A DNA stretch of 64,000 bases from an uncultured Bacteroidota bacterium (GTDB lineage: Bacteria > Bacteroidota > Bacteroidia > Chitinophagales > Chitinophagaceae): positions 293,768 through 357,767 of the forward strand of contig CAIJFI010000004.1 in NCBI GenBank assembly GCA_903819975.1, written 5' to 3'. Positions within the stretch are counted from its first letter, which is position 1. Each line of letters starts with the position of its first letter. A program made the position numbers and the translations under genes. Positions 52,486 to 60,738 of the stretch are shown one piece after another. Below the pieces are notes generated by a model. That model worked only from the letters and a program-made list of their open reading frames with translations, did no database searches and was not told where the DNA came from.

Positions 52486-52641
52486 ATGAAATTACAAGAA
52501 CTATTAAAAGAGAAAAAACCTACTAAATCAAAGTTTACTTTGGTTATAACAGAGACTCAATTTAAGGCATTAGCAAAGAATGTCCTAAATGAGCAGGACA
52601 AGAATACCATAAAAAATACATATTTAATTAAAACCAAATAA
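52486..52641 (+). CDS. 51-residue protein of unknown function
   Basis: Encodes MKLQELLKEKKPTKSKFTLV, then ITETQFKALAKNVLNEQDKN, ending YLIKTK. Helical, basic, no membrane segment. It precedes the 102-residue gene by one base, so the pair is coupled. The 249-bp gap before it (52237-52485) is AT-rich and shows only partial repeats. Not recognised. Confidence 0.55.
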   Translation: MKLQELLKEKKPTKSKFTLVITETQFKALAKNVLNEQDKNTIKNTYLIKTK

Positions 52642-52642
52642 G

Positions 52643-52951
52643 ATGCCAAGGAAAAGTAAGATTATCAAAAAAGATAAAGTTATCTTGACATTTGAAGATG
52701 AATCACAAATTAGATATACGCCAGATACATATAGAACTTATGATTTTGTTGAAAAAATGATGGAAAATATTTTAAGAAAAAAGAGCGTTAAGACAGATTG
52801 TATTTATATAGGTAGTAAAAGTAAGGTAGATCTTTACATGTTTATCTCAGGACTCATTGAAATCTATCATTATTCTAACATAGACATCATTGATGATACA
52901 TTTTTGTATGAATGTGACCCCGACTTTGATTTGCCAGAAGATAATCACTAG
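52643..52951 (+). CDS. 102-residue protein of unknown function
   Basis: Begins MPRKSKIIKKDKVILTFEDE and ends in an acidic tail (YECDPDFDLPEDNH). A basic N-terminus and acidic C-terminus with a helical middle (YDFVEKMMENILRKK). Directly follows the 51-residue gene. Two small coupled genes could be a toxin-antitoxin or regulatory pair, but no family motif is visible. Confidence 0.5.
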   Translation: MPRKSKIIKKDKVILTFEDESQIRYTPDTYRTYDFVEKMMENILRKKSVKTDCIYIGSKSKVDLYMFISGLIEIYHYSNIDIIDDTFLYECDPDFDLPEDNH

Positions 52952-53207
52952 TGATCGGTGCAGCAAAACCAAAAAATATTTTCTGGCACTTTTACAAGGC
53001 GCCAGGAGACTTTTGCAGATCTGTAACAGTTTGATAATTAAATATTTCTTTATTATCAAACCAAGTTCCTTAACTCAGTTTTATAGTCCCAAATCTAAAA
53101 TACAAACTTCATTTTCTAGACCTTAATTGTCAAACTTAGTTTTATCTGCCATTAATTTGTTCTTACTGTTATCGGTTAATATGGCTAAATTGGGTAAAAC
53201 AACCGAT

Positions 53208-53699
53208 ATGAAAAAAATTATTGGACTTTCAATATTAACAGCATTTACTCTTATTTCTTGTACACCTATCATATTACTTCAACAAACTGAATTTAATGAA
53301 ATACCAGTAGGTTCTAAAATGGTATTTGTCACTGTAAACTATTCTAAGGATAGTTTATTTAATCGTGTCTCAAAATCATTTGCACGTTATGGTTGTCCTG
53401 TAAAGTCTGATAGAGGTGCAATGCAGGTCATTTGTGATGGTAAATCTGTTGAAGGCGGGACTTTAATGAAATTACAAGCCTTTGTTGATGATGATGGTAG
53501 CGGTAGTTCTGTATTATTTTCAGGGGATTGGGGTTTAGATGCAAATGGTCAGATAGCAATGAAAGCTTTTGGAGGTATGACTATGTATTCTACCATGCCA
53601 ATTGTTTTTAATGGCCGAGGAACTACTAAACCAGATATTGCTTTTCAACACATGGTAATCCTTGCTAAACAACTTGATGGAAAGATCACTTACAGGTAA
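53208..53699 (+). CDS. Lipoprotein of unknown function
   Basis: The start at 53208 gives MKKIIGLSILTAFTLISCTP, with lipobox LISC; the longer upstream frame is not signal-like. 163 residues. The mature part contains MVFVTVNYSKDSLFNRVSKS and FARYGCPVKSDRGAMQVICD, with two cysteines that could pair, then Gly-rich strands. No family recognised. An inverted-repeat cluster follows at 53708. Confidence 0.7.
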   Translation: MKKIIGLSILTAFTLISCTPIILLQQTEFNEIPVGSKMVFVTVNYSKDSLFNRVSKSFARYGCPVKSDRGAMQVICDGKSVEGGTLMKLQAFVDDDGSGSSVLFSGDWGLDANGQIAMKAFGGMTMYSTMPIVFNGRGTTKPDIAFQHMVILAKQLDGKITYR

Positions 53700-53707
53700 A
53701 TTTTCTA

Positions 53708-53846
53708 TCAACTTACACTATATCTTAGAAGTATAAGTTGACCTTTTTCCTAGAGCTTTGATTTACAACTAATTACGCTGAAACTCAATATGGTTGCGGA
53801 TTTCAACTTATACTTTCATTGTTTTTTTTAGGCAAGTATAAGTTAT
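53708..53846. repeat. Inverted 13-bp repeat cluster in front of a tyrosine recombinase gene
   Basis: AAGTATAAGTTGA at 53729-53741 and its exact inverse TCAACTTATACTT at 53803-53815 flank 61 bp. Each has a partner arm: TCAACTTACACTA at 53708 (two mismatches, 8-bp spacer to 53729) and AAGTATAAGTTAT at 53834 (18-bp spacer from 53815). The first pair has the 13-8-13 geometry of tyrosine-recombinase core sites. Confidence 0.6.
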
Positions 53847-53874
53847 CGCCGTATGTTAGCCTAAAACATAAAAT

Positions 53875-54465
53875 ATGAGTTTACTAAACCAAAAAACCAC
53901 TACCACTAGTATGGAATGGGATCAATTCAAGTCATTGATCTCAAAATTAGAAAGAGATGGAGAATATAAATTCTGTCTATTGATATCAGTTGGTGTCTTT
54001 ACAGGACTTAGAGTAAGTGATTTACTACAATTAAAGTTCAATCAATTCATTGGGACAGAGTTTTTGAATATCATTGAAAAGAAAACCAAAAAGGATAGAA
54101 GAATTAAAATCAACTCAGATTTAAAAGACCTCGTTGAAAGGATAAAACTTAAAATGAATATTGCAGATGATGATCAATTTATCTTTGTAAACAAATACGG
54201 TACAAAACCCATTGATAAAAGTTATGTGAATGTGAAGCTCAAGGAATTATTTAAAAAATATGATATTCATTTAGAAGGCAACGTCAGCAGTCATTTATTT
54301 CGTAAGACATTAGGGAATCGTGCGTTAAAGTTGAATAACTACTCAAATGAGTCAATTATTTTACTGATGGAATTATTTAATCACAGTAGCCCCATTACAA
54401 CGAAGAGATACTTGGGAGTTAGGAATTCGGAAATTGAATCAATATATGATTCATTGAAATTATAA
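53875..54465 (+). CDS. Short tyrosine recombinase (catalytic domain only)
   Basis: 196 residues, without arm- or core-binding domains. Catalytic parts: VFTGLRVSDLLQLKF (first Arg), KKTKKDRRIKI (Lys), SSHLFRKTLGNR (H-x-x-R) and FNHSSPITTKRYLG (His and nucleophile Tyr). All six expected residues are visible, so it may be active. The size recalls FimB/FimE-like invertases rather than element integrases. Inverted repeats lie just upstream. Its 3' end overlaps the convergent WYL gene by 6 bp. Confidence 0.85.
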   Translation: MSLLNQKTTTTSMEWDQFKSLISKLERDGEYKFCLLISVGVFTGLRVSDLLQLKFNQFIGTEFLNIIEKKTKKDRRIKINSDLKDLVERIKLKMNIADDDQFIFVNKYGTKPIDKSYVNVKLKELFKKYDIHLEGNVSSHLFRKTLGNRALKLNNYSNESIILLMELFNHSSPITTKRYLGVRNSEIESIYDSLKL

Positions 54466-55299
54466 AAATTCAATCTCTCCAGGAAGTCCTTTAGCAAACC
54501 TCTTTGCAGGTACTAAACTGAAAACAGTAGTTTTAAGAATATAATCTCCAGACTTCTTATCCTTCTTTGTATATGGAATAGTCATAGGGTATTCATCCTT
54601 CAAAAATAACCATGCTCTTAAACTCATCTTCATAACTAAATCATATGACTTCTCTTTTTCTCCAAATCCAAATACGTCTGGTTTAACATCCTCGTGTTTA
54701 GACTCATTAGTCATCTTTACATTTTTCACCTGTACATCAGTTATTCTTTCTAAGTTGAAATATTTGATTCTGCCAGATGATATTTCGTATGCGACAAGCG
54801 AAGTATAGTTATCAGTAAACTTAATAGGTTCAACTTGTCTATCACTTATTTGCTGACTATTTGCAGAGTAATATTTCTTTAGTACAATTACTTTTCTTTC
54901 TTGTATTCCTTTTGTAACCTTTTCAACAAGGTTACTTAAATGAACCTTTAAGAGATTATTCCCTGCTAATGATGCTTCATTATTTAATGATAGTTTTTGA
55001 ATGATACTATCCTTCAATGGACTACTCTTAGCAACTACCTTTATTGATTCCTGAATAAGTTTGATTTCTTCAGTTGTAAACATCTGTTTTATATCTAAAC
55101 TACCATTGTCAATATAAACCTTATGATTGGTGTCTTTTTCTACATTAAAACCGACAGCCTTTAATAGATCAAGGTACCTGTAAACGGTTCTTTCTGTACT
55201 TCCTATCAATTTTGCAATAGTCTTCATGGTCTTAGCAGGACTTGCCTGTAAAACCGATATTAGTTGTAATAATCTGAGTAGTTTATTCTGGTTATGCAT
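54460..55299 (-). CDS. HTH-WYL-domain transcriptional regulator
   Basis: 279 residues. The N-terminal HTH reads LLRLLQLISVLQASPAKTMK and LIGSTERTVYRYLDLLKAVG. The C-terminal WYL domain has YTSLVAYEISSGRIKYFNLE (R/N motif region) followed by ITDVQV. WYL regulators often control defence or phage-related genes by sensing nucleic acids or nucleotides. Its promoter region contains a 12-bp inverted repeat (55390/55460). Convergent with the recombinase gene. Confidence 0.82.
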   Translation of the reverse strand: MHNQNKLLRLLQLISVLQASPAKTMKTIAKLIGSTERTVYRYLDLLKAVGFNVEKDTNHKVYIDNGSLDIKQMFTTEEIKLIQESIKVVAKSSPLKDSIIQKLSLNNEASLAGNNLLKVHLSNLVEKVTKGIQERKVIVLKKYYSANSQQISDRQVEPIKFTDNYTSLVAYEISSGRIKYFNLERITDVQVKNVKMTNESKHEDVKPDVFGFGEKEKSYDLVMKMSLRAWLFLKDEYPMTIPYTKKDKKSGDYILKTTVFSLVPAKRFAKGLPGEIEFL

Positions 55300-55389
55300 G
55301 CGATCATAAATTTAAGACAAGTAAGGACAAAGTATTATTAAATTTTATAATCCGACCCAAGTTGACAATTTTATCTTCTTTATTCGTGT

Positions 55390-55471
55390 TAAGACATGAA
55401 AGTGAGCTAGTAATGGTTTTTGAGATTTGGGGGAATCTAGAAATACTTGATTAGTTCAATTTCATGTCTTA
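55390..55471. repeat. Long inverted repeat TAAGACATGAAA ... TTTCATGTCTTA
   Basis: Perfect 12-bp arms at 55390-55401 and 55460-55471 around 58 bp that contain a smaller hairpin (AGATT-TGGGGG-AATCT near 55420). It lies in the divergent region between the WYL gene and the XRE gene. It could be a looped operator or a structured RNA. Confidence 0.5.
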
Positions 55472-55534
55472 CAATTTTCATAGTGTATCATTTATGACAT
55501 AGTCGGTACAGTATTAATATTACAACTTTGATAC

Positions 55535-55792
55535 ATGTGTATTGACAAGAAAAATGTCCAATCTTACTTAGGAACTACAATAAGGAATCTTAGAATTAGG
55601 AAAGGTTGGACCATGGAAAAGACTGCTTTTGAATCAGAAATGGAATATATACAGATCAGTAGGATTGAGCTAGGCAAAATTAATACAACAGTGTATCAGG
55701 TGTATAAATTATCTAAAGCATTGGATATAGAAATGACTGAATTTTTTGCCGGCATTCATGAAGAAATAGAAAAAAGAAAGAATATAAAATAA
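55535..55792 (+). CDS. XRE-family regulator
   Basis: 85 residues: TIRNLRIRKGWTMEKTAFES, EMEYIQISRIELGKINTTVY, QVYKLSKALDIEMTEFF, one HTH domain with a short C-terminal tail rich in Glu and Lys. Similar in size and pattern to the element-borne XRE proteins at 29946 and 43871. Divergent from the WYL gene across a 235-bp gap. Likely repressor. Confidence 0.85.
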   Translation: MCIDKKNVQSYLGTTIRNLRIRKGWTMEKTAFESEMEYIQISRIELGKINTTVYQVYKLSKALDIEMTEFFAGIHEEIEKRKNIK

Positions 55793-55888
55793 GATTAGCA
55801 ATCTAATATAATGGAGTCCAGGTGCCATTCAAACTGGGGAGTCTTCCGAAAATCCTTAAGAGTAAGAATAATTAATCAAACTAAAGCA

Positions 55889-56389
55889 ATGAAAAAAAAC
55901 ATGTTGAAATTAGGTGCCTTTTTAATGTTTGCACCTGTATTCCTTACCAGTTGTGCATCAATTTTCGGGAAGAGCTCTTACCCAGTATCCATTAACACTA
56001 ATCCAAATGGTGCTAATTTAAGTATCACTGACAAAAAAGGCAAAGAGGTTTACAAAGGACAAAGTCCTGCTACTGTGACATTAAAGTCTGGAGCAGGTTT
56101 CTTTTCTAAAGCAGAGTATCAGGTTAAAATTTCTGCAAATGGTTATTCTGAGCAGATAATTCCAGTTACTTACAAATTAAACGGTTGGTATTTTGGTAAT
56201 TTATTAATTGGTGGATTCTTAGGAATGTTGATAGTTGACCCTGCAACAGGTGCTATGTGGAAATTAGACACACCTCCAATCAGTGTTACTTTGAACAAAC
56301 CAACAGCTTCAATAGAACCTACATTACAAATTCTAGATGTAAATACAGTTAGTGCAGATGTAAAATCTCGCATGGTTAAAATTAACTAA
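55889..56389 (+). CDS. PEGA-domain lipoprotein
   Basis: The start at 55889 gives MKKNMLKLGAFLMFAPVFLT and lipobox LTSC; the longer frame has no signal pattern. 166 residues. The mature part has a PEGA domain (VSINTNPNGANLSITDKKGK, EVYKGQSPATVTLKSG) followed by a hydrophobic stretch (NLLIGGFLGMLIVDPATGAM). Such proteins bind or modify surface structures; DUF-type Bacteroidota and phage-like versions occur. A terminator follows at 56416. Confidence 0.8.
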   Translation: MKKNMLKLGAFLMFAPVFLTSCASIFGKSSYPVSINTNPNGANLSITDKKGKEVYKGQSPATVTLKSGAGFFSKAEYQVKISANGYSEQIIPVTYKLNGWYFGNLLIGGFLGMLIVDPATGAMWKLDTPPISVTLNKPTASIEPTLQILDVNTVSADVKSRMVKIN

Positions 56390-56415
56390 ACGACGTAAGG
56401 ACAAGGAAATTAATG

Positions 56416-56458
56416 ATATTGAAACTGTCTTTAATTGGGCGGTTTCAATATTATTTTA
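56416..56458 (+). terminator. Probable terminator after the PEGA lipoprotein gene
   Basis: A perfect 10-bp stem ATATTGAAAC/GTTTCAATAT with a 16-bp loop, followed by TATTTTAG. The T run is short, so strength is uncertain. Confidence 0.6.
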
Positions 56459-56544
56459 GTGGCTTAGTTCAAACCATTTTAAAAAATGAATTAAGTGGCT
56501 CCTATCGGTATTTCAATTATTTGCCCTAGATTAAATTACTTCTT

Positions 56545-57159
56545 ATGAAAAAAATATTAGGTGTATTTGTGTTACTAGCTATAACATTGGTTGGTTGTAT
56601 TTCCATAGCTCAATTAAGAGGAAATACTTATTCTTATTCTCATAAATTAACTGGTGAAAATATTACTGATAATACATATGAAGACAATGATCTGAAAATC
56701 AAATTTACAGTTGGTACAAAAGAGGTTGATTTTGAGATCTATAATAAAACTGATAAATCAGTTAAGATTATTTGGGATGAAACATCATTTATTCCTTATG
56801 GAGAAGGAAAGAAGGTAATGCATAAGGGAGTTAAATATACCGATAGGGATGCTGCACAAGTTCCAACTTCAATACCATCAAAAACCTCATGGAGTGATTT
56901 GGTAGTTCCAACTGATAATGTTTATTATAAACAAGGTTATTACAGTCAATATGTTAGTAATCCTGGAGGTTGGGAAACACATGATTTATGGTTAACTGCA
57001 GATTACAATAAACCTGAAACTGATAGTACAATAATGAAGCTTAAAGGATGGAAGTACCGTTTGGTAATGCCTATGGAAGTAAATGGAGTTAAGAAGGATT
57101 ATACATTCAATTTTGAGATTACCGATATAGTTAAAACGGCTCCTCCAGTAACTAATTAG
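56545..57159 (+). CDS. Lipoprotein of unknown function, 204 residues
   Basis: Signal sequence MKKILGVFVLLAITLVGC with lipobox LVGC. The mature part is beta-rich (IKFTVGTKEVDFEIYNKTDK, SVKIIWDETSFIPYGEGKKV). It resembles in style other small element lipoproteins but no family is recognised. A second hydrophobic segment is lacking, so it would sit in the periplasm or outer membrane. Confidence 0.7.
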   Translation: MKKILGVFVLLAITLVGCISIAQLRGNTYSYSHKLTGENITDNTYEDNDLKIKFTVGTKEVDFEIYNKTDKSVKIIWDETSFIPYGEGKKVMHKGVKYTDRDAAQVPTSIPSKTSWSDLVVPTDNVYYKQGYYSQYVSNPGGWETHDLWLTADYNKPETDSTIMKLKGWKYRLVMPMEVNGVKKDYTFNFEITDIVKTAPPVTN

Positions 57160-57202
57160 AAAATTAAAGGGATTAGTATTAAATTAGTAGAAATAATTAG
57201 CC

Positions 57203-57367
57203 ATGTCTAAATTCGGTTTTTCCTTCTCATGGAAAAGAGCCCTGGGTATATCTGCTGCTAAACAACGTTTTGCTCGTCAAACTGGGATTCCAACCACACA
57301 GTCTGGGATTGAGAGGAAAGTAGGTAGAAGTCTAATTAATATTCTATTCTCTTTTTTAAAGAAGTAA
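57203..57367 (+). CDS. Small basic conserved-looking protein, 54 residues
   Basis: Reads MSKFGFSFSWKRALGISAAK, then QRFARQTGIPTTQSGIERKV, then GRSLINILFSFLKK. The pattern SWKRALGIS...KxxxARxTGIPTTxxGxERKxG is one I associate with small phage/element proteins of unknown role. Twelve basic residues and few acidic ones suggest nucleic acid binding. It lies between a lipoprotein gene and the convergent anti-sigma-like gene. Confidence 0.6.
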   Translation: MSKFGFSFSWKRALGISAAKQRFARQTGIPTTQSGIERKVGRSLINILFSFLKK

Positions 57368-57372
57368 GAGTG

Positions 57373-57855
57373 TTATTTCTTTTTAGACCGTTTCTCAATT
57401 ATTTCAAATCTTCTACCGAGGTTTTCAAACCTTTCGTAATATGTAGTGTATTTTGTATTCTTCCTTAAGTCGCTAATATACCCTTTTATTTCCTTATTGT
57501 TATATGCTGTCAATATGTAATCTGAAAAGAAGTCATTTACATCTCTTTCATTTATAGATCCAGCTTCCGAATAATTATTCAATAGTTCAAAAAAACCAAG
57601 ATAGTCATCAAGTTCATTCTCTTCCCATCTTCCTCCATTCTTTTTAAGTATTTTCTTCCCATCATATAAATCTGATGCAATTGCAGAATCCTTAACATTA
57701 TTAGTAAAGTAAACACTTATATCTTGAACAAAACGACTTCTTTGTATCATATTAAAATTATGAAGTTCATTATAAGACAAAGTAAATCCAATTGTGAATA
57801 CAATGAAGATTAATAGTAGTAAGAATTGAGTTAAACTTGTTTTATTTTCTTTCAT
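57373..57855 (-). CDS. Membrane-anchored helical protein, partner of the sigma operon
   Basis: 160 residues with one N-terminal transmembrane helix (about 9-28, FLLLLIFIVFTIGFTLSYNE) and a helical outer part (DLYDGKKILKKNGGRWEENE, LRKNTKYTTYYERFENLGRR). Third gene of the leftward sigma operon; it overlaps the 57842 gene by 14 bp. Not a recognised family; a sensory or co-anti-sigma role is inferred from the operon only. Confidence 0.6.
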   Translation of the reverse strand: MKENKTSLTQFLLLLIFIVFTIGFTLSYNELHNFNMIQRSRFVQDISVYFTNNVKDSAIASDLYDGKKILKKNGGRWEENELDDYLGFFELLNNYSEAGSINERDVNDFFSDYILTAYNNKEIKGYISDLRKNTKYTTYYERFENLGRRFEIIEKRSKKK

Positions 57856-58222
57856 TGTTGGTAGTTTCTATATATGATGATCTATATTTTGATTCATTAT
57901 TATAACCTGTTGTAGACTTTATAAGTCCTAATGCACAAAATAATAAAACAGATGCTGCTAATGCATGGAATTTATATGTTTTTATTATAGTGAATTTAGA
58001 CTCTTTGTATGAATTCTTTTCATCCTCAATAAGGAATCTAAGTTCATTTCTTAATTGATTTTGTCCAGTCTCTTTAGTTATTAACTTGATATTTTCTGAT
58101 AAGTAATACTTTTCACTAAATTCATCTGTATTAATCATTGGGGCTAATTCCTTTAATTCTTCTAATGTAAAGTTGTACTTAACTAATCTGTCTATTTTTT
58201 CTACTAATAATTCTTCTTTCAT
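57842..58222 (-). CDS. Putative membrane anti-sigma-like protein
   Basis: 126 residues. A cytoplasmic helical N-terminal part (MKEELLVEKIDRLVKYNFTL, ELRFLIEDEKNSYKESKFTI) is followed by one transmembrane helix (about 86-104, FHALAASVLLFCALGLI) and a short outer tail. A single-pass protein directly after an ECF-type sigma gene (11-bp gap) is the usual anti-sigma arrangement. No zinc-binding anti-sigma motif is visible, so the role is inferred. Confidence 0.6.
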   Translation of the reverse strand: MKEELLVEKIDRLVKYNFTLEELKELAPMINTDEFSEKYYLSENIKLITKETGQNQLRNELRFLIEDEKNSYKESKFTIIKTYKFHALAASVLLFCALGLIKSTTGYNNESKYRSSYIETTNNERK

Positions 58223-58233
58223 ATTAACTTAAT

Positions 58234-58809
58234 TTAAGATTTTACACATTCTTCAACCATTTTAAAAGCTCTAAACTTCTGAGTAGTAGCAGAGCCCTCA
58301 CTCGCTAATCCTGTTAGCTCTGCAATCTTTTTTAATGAATAATTATGATAATAAAAATATTCAAATACCTTTCTTTTGGTTTCTGATAGTTTACTGATAC
58401 AATCTCTTAATTTGATTATGTTTAATTCAGTTTTATTGTCATTCACTTTGTCATATTTCTCATATATAGATTCGTCTAAATCAGGGTCATAATCTATGTT
58501 TGAACCAATTTTTGTTTTTCTAATTTTCTCGTTTATTTTATTTTTTATAACACTATATATAAATGTTGATTCTTTAGATGTTAAGCTAAAAGTAGGATCA
58601 ACTGATTTCTCATATAATACAATAATGGATTCTTGTAATATATCGTCAATATCCATACTATTGAATAATACAGAATGTTTATTATTGGCCTCATTTATCA
58701 GTTTTGCTACCATAGGCCTATAATTTTTAATATAACTTCTAAATAGGTTGGTCCTGTTTTCGTCCAAATTTGCTCCGATTTCAGTTGATAATACATTTTC
58801 GCTATTCAT
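58234..58809 (-). CDS. ECF-like RNA polymerase sigma factor
   Basis: The start at 58809 (MNSENVLSTEIG) is preferred to the GTG at 58818, which lies in the promoter-like motif. 191 residues. Region 2: MDIDDILQESIIVLYEK...STFIYSVIKNKINEKIRK. Region 4: LRDCISKLSETKRKVFEYFY, YHNYSLKKIAELTGLASEGS and AFKMVEECV. Regions 1 and 3 are missing, as in ECF factors. The divergent gene at 58983 has the same promoter-like motif as this one. Confidence 0.88.
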   Translation of the reverse strand: MNSENVLSTEIGANLDENRTNLFRSYIKNYRPMVAKLINEANNKHSVLFNSMDIDDILQESIIVLYEKSVDPTFSLTSKESTFIYSVIKNKINEKIRKTKIGSNIDYDPDLDESIYEKYDKVNDNKTELNIIKLRDCISKLSETKRKVFEYFYYHNYSLKKIAELTGLASEGSATTQKFRAFKMVEECVKS

Positions 58810-58811
58810 AT

Positions 58812-58837
58812 ATGACACTATGTTTAAAACCTTACCA
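58812..58837 (-). promoter_or_regulatory. Promoter-like motif TGGTAAGGTTTT-N11-CAT of the sigma gene
   Basis: On the minus strand TGGTAAGGTTTT (58837 to 58826) is followed after 11 bp by CAT (58814 to 58812). The same arrangement in the other direction lies at 58948-58973. Only two bases separate CAT from the ATG at 58809, so a transcript would have almost no leader. Confidence 0.55.
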
Positions 58838-58947
58838 GTTTTTTGAAACTATTTTCAGATTCCAAGTTAATTTTTTATTTTTTAAATTTAAAATATTCGT
58901 AAATAATTGATAATCAATAATTTATTTATTTTTAGTCAATTACCCCT

Positions 58948-58973
58948 TGGTAAGGTTTTTATTGATTTCGCAT
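58948..58973 (+). promoter_or_regulatory. Promoter-like motif TGGTAAGGTTTT-N11-CAT of the divergent cassette
   Basis: TGGTAAGGTTTT at 58948-58959, 11 bp, then CAT at 58971-58973; the first 12 bp are an exact inverse of the motif at 58826-58837. The HNH gene starts 9 bp later. Fits a -35/-10 pair read by the adjacent ECF factor, or a repressor site. Confidence 0.55.
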
Positions 58974-58982
58974 TAATGATAA

Positions 58983-59261
58983 ATGAAAGATATGAAATCA
59001 AATTACCAATTATTACTTAAGCATCCTAAATGGTTTGAAAAGAGATCCCAAATCATTAAAAGAGATATGAACCGATGTATTGTATGTGGGTCATCAGAAA
59101 AAATAGAAGTACATCACAGACAATACCATTTCAGTAAAAGTTTGAAATCATTTGTTCCACCTTGGGAGTATAAGAATTGTTATTTAATAACACTTTGCAA
59201 CACTTGTCATGATACTGGACACAAAACATACAAATCAATTCCAATATTTAACATAAATTAA
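58983..59261 (+). CDS. HNH-type zinc-finger nuclease-like protein
   Basis: 92 residues: WFEKRSQIIKRDMNRCIVCG, SSEKIEVHHRQYHF, then NCYLITLCNTCHDTGHK. Two CxxC pairs and the HH motif form an HNH (McrA-like) zinc finger. First gene of the cassette divergent from the sigma factor and preceded by its promoter-like motif. It is too small for a target-recognition domain, so it may act with partners. Confidence 0.8.
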   Translation: MKDMKSNYQLLLKHPKWFEKRSQIIKRDMNRCIVCGSSEKIEVHHRQYHFSKSLKSFVPPWEYKNCYLITLCNTCHDTGHKTYKSIPIFNIN

Positions 59262-59272
59262 AACAAATCAAA

Positions 59273-59806
59273 ATGAAACTATTCAACTTTTTTAAAAATT
59301 CAAATGAGACTGATGTCTTAGAACCAAAAAATTTAGAAACACAGACCGATGTACCTAAATCAATTTTCATGGATGAAAATCCACCATTAGAAGAACCAAA
59401 CAAACAAACTGAAAGAGATAGAATCAACTTTTTAATAGAATTTGATTATGAAAGAGAAGGTATGAAAGATGGGTTCAATATCCCTAATCAAAGTGTGTTA
59501 GAATTGAAATTAGAAAGATTTAAAGCTGAGTTAATAAAAGAGTATGAAGTTTTGATTAATGAGAAAATTGAAAAAATCCAAAAATTAAACTCTCTGAAAA
59601 CTGCTGCTGAAAACATTGACACTTTATTTGCAGCAAAATTGATTCTTGATATCACGAATTTAGAAGCAGATAAAACAACCCTACTAAATGAAAAAACTCA
59701 AATAGAAATGAGTAAAGGCGCATATTTAATTGTAGAAAATAACTATAAAATCGGATTTATACAAGGAATGGAAAAATTTAAACAAGTTGAAATCTTTAAC
59801 AAATAA
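59273..59806 (+). CDS. Coiled-coil protein of unknown function
   Basis: 177 residues, no signal peptide. A polar N-terminus is followed by a long helical region (LELKLERFKAELIKEYEVLI, EKIEKIQKLNSLKTAAENID, LEADKTTLLNEKTQIEMSK) predicted to be a coiled coil. It is 11 bp after the HNH gene and 10 bp before the DUF4407 gene, so operonic. May be a cytoplasmic partner of DUF4407. Confidence 0.6.
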   Translation: MKLFNFFKNSNETDVLEPKNLETQTDVPKSIFMDENPPLEEPNKQTERDRINFLIEFDYEREGMKDGFNIPNQSVLELKLERFKAELIKEYEVLINEKIEKIQKLNSLKTAAENIDTLFAAKLILDITNLEADKTTLLNEKTQIEMSKGAYLIVENNYKIGFIQGMEKFKQVEIFNK

Positions 59807-59816
59807 ATTATAAATC

Positions 59817-60734
59817 ATGTCAAAAAATATTTTAAAAACATCTTGCTTCATAACTGGTGACGAGTTTGCTCAAGTTTCAAAAGAATCTCTTAAGAGTCAG
59901 GATAAGGTTACTACATATGGGTTGATTATCTTAATGGTGATGATTCTTTGGTTTTTAAATGGCTTTTTATTAAGTCATGTAATATTGAATTATTCTATAC
60001 CAATTTCATTAGTTGTTTCATTTCTGTCCATGATGATTGTTTATGTAGTAGAAACATCAATAATCAAGATGTCAAAGATTAATCTACTAACTAAAATAGT
60101 TAGATTCTCACTCGCTTTTCTTATTGCTGCAATAGGTTCAATTTCAGTTGATGAAGTAATATTCAAATCAGATATTTCTGTTCAGTTATTAAAAGATAAT
60201 CAAAAGGAGGTTCTAAATTCTCCCATATCTAATGATATAAACAAGCAACTAAATGAATTGAAGTCAAAGAGTGTTATAATTGAATCTAATATCCAGGATA
60301 TGAACTCTCAAATGATTGCTGAATCTAAAACAGGCTATGGTTTAAAAACTAAATTAATTGAGCGTCAACTGATTGATTTAAAAAATCAAAGAGACTTGAA
60401 TAATACCAATATTGCTGCTTTAAACCAGAATATAAGTAATAGCAATTCTAATTTATTAAAAGGTACAGAAAATGGAATTATTAAAAATGTAATGGCACTT
60501 ATACATTATAATAACGAAAATCCTGCGGGTTGGGTTTTATGGTCTTTCTTTTTCTTACTATTCTTAATCATTGAGGCTTTATGTATAATCATTAAAAGTT
60601 CAAATAATCTGACTTCTTATGAAGTTAAAAAAGAGAATCAAGATTCACTATCTACTAGTCAATATTTACATTTTGTTGATTCAAAAAAAGATCCAATAAG
60701 AGAAGGATTAAGATTGCTACATGCTACAATATAA
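59817..60734 (+). CDS. DUF4407-family membrane protein
   Basis: 305 residues. Three transmembrane helices near the N-terminus (about 30-55, 60-85, 95-115) and one near 240-260 enclose an extracytoplasmic coiled coil (KDNQKEVLNSPISNDINKQL, ELKSKSVIIESNIQDMNSQM). This is the DUF4407 layout, found in Bacteroidota with unknown function, sometimes near defence or signalling genes. Precedes the TPR gene by 4 bp. Confidence 0.82.
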   Translation: MSKNILKTSCFITGDEFAQVSKESLKSQDKVTTYGLIILMVMILWFLNGFLLSHVILNYSIPISLVVSFLSMMIVYVVETSIIKMSKINLLTKIVRFSLAFLIAAIGSISVDEVIFKSDISVQLLKDNQKEVLNSPISNDINKQLNELKSKSVIIESNIQDMNSQMIAESKTGYGLKTKLIERQLIDLKNQRDLNNTNIAALNQNISNSNSNLLKGTENGIIKNVMALIHYNNENPAGWVLWSFFFLLFLIIEALCIIIKSSNNLTSYEVKKENQDSLSTSQYLHFVDSKKDPIREGLRLLHATI

Positions 60735-60738
60735 TCAT

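Noticed and set aside
53789..53796. Bacteroidota -7 element (TATGGTTG) inside the possible invertible segment
   Set aside because: The nearest TTTG is 28 bp upstream, too far from the usual spacing of about 19 bp, so a promoter there is not supported.
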